Below, piece by piece: positions 58,541 through 58,590 of a stretch of DNA of 58,590 nucleotides. How positions within the stretch are numbered: position 1 is the stretch's first letter; the number at the start of each line of letters is the position of its first letter. Source of the stretch: Actinophytocola xinjiangensis (lineage in GTDB: Bacteria; Actinomycetota; Actinomycetes; Mycobacteriales; Pseudonocardiaceae); assembly GCF_001921215.1 (NCBI RefSeq), contig NZ_MSIF01000039.1, positions 1 to 58,590 of the forward strand, read 5' to 3'. The notes under the pieces were generated by a model, which made no database searches, was not told the DNA's origin, and saw only the letters and a list, made by a program, of their open reading frames with translations. The position numbers and the translations under genes were made by a program.

Positions 58541-58590
58541 TTAGGTGGGGATGCCGAGGAGGGTGAGTGGTCGGGTGGGGTTGCGTGCCA
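58541..58590 (-). CDS. 3' end of an unidentified minus-strand gene, partial
   Basis: Only the last 15 or so codons are in the window: they read ARNPTRPLTLLGIPT and stop at TAA (58541-58543). The codon use is convincing for coding sequence. The end resembles DUF222/HNH-type proteins of these bacteria, but too little is visible to say so with any weight. Confidence 0.4.
   Translation of the reverse strand, partial: ARNPTRPLTLLGIPT

Overview
The window is high-GC actinobacterial DNA. The gene set points to the Pseudonocardiaceae (Saccharothrix/Actinosynnema/Lentzea-like), but no genus can be proven from it: a bacterial proteasome activator ending in GQYL, a mycobacterial Rv3777-Rv3780-like neighbourhood, many GTG starts, several apparently leaderless genes, and a HelR-type RNA polymerase recycling ATPase with a rifamycin-associated element.

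Layout. 1-13.4 kb is ordinary chromosome: a proline-rich protein running off the left edge, a GGDEF diguanylate cyclase, a lipoprotein, DusB-type tRNA-dihydrouridine synthase, a TetR regulator, DUF1266 and DUF6328 proteins, an acidic calcium-binding-type protein, O6-alkylguanine-DNA methyltransferase, Bpa, a PLP-fold protein that has lost its catalytic lysine, a quinone oxidoreductase and a secreted M28 aminopeptidase. After a MarR gene and tRNA-Ser(UGA) comes about 15 kb of foreign DNA in two tandem integrative elements sharing the tRNA 3' end.

Element 1 (14319-25339, 11.0 kb) has direct repeats of 54 bp at its ends. It carries integrase, an XRE repressor divergent from an excisionase-like gene, a winged-helix protein, a RecA-fold ATPase, a dense array of GTTAYC/GRTAAC repeats (candidate replication origin), small genes, a terminase-small-subunit-like gene and an AbiGi-like candidate defence gene. 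With no capsid or portal gene, it looks like a phage satellite of the PICI type. Element 2 (about 25307-29667) is decayed: integrase, excisionase and a truncated DUF3631 gene, plus a 13-repeat CRISPR array with no cas genes lying between the att site and the integrase.

29.8-58.6 kb returns to chromosome: a large polytopic envelope protein resembling Rv3779, a SLOG gene converging on a frameshifted SLATT gene (predicted nucleotide-sensing defence pair), an ECF sigma factor, a truncated carotenoid oxygenase, HelR, a frameshifted NB-ARC/TPR regulator, a five-gene redox run ending in a Tat-exported cytokinin-dehydrogenase-like oxidase, tRNA-Lys, a VapBC pair, an imine-reductase-like enzyme, an SDR, a large PcfJ-like protein, a beta-glucosidase/MFS operon, and a LicD-methyltransferase fusion with a coiled-coil partner and a strong terminator. 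The right edge cuts the 3' end of a minus-strand gene.

Limits: family calls rest on motifs read by eye; no database search was possible. Statements about GC are visual.
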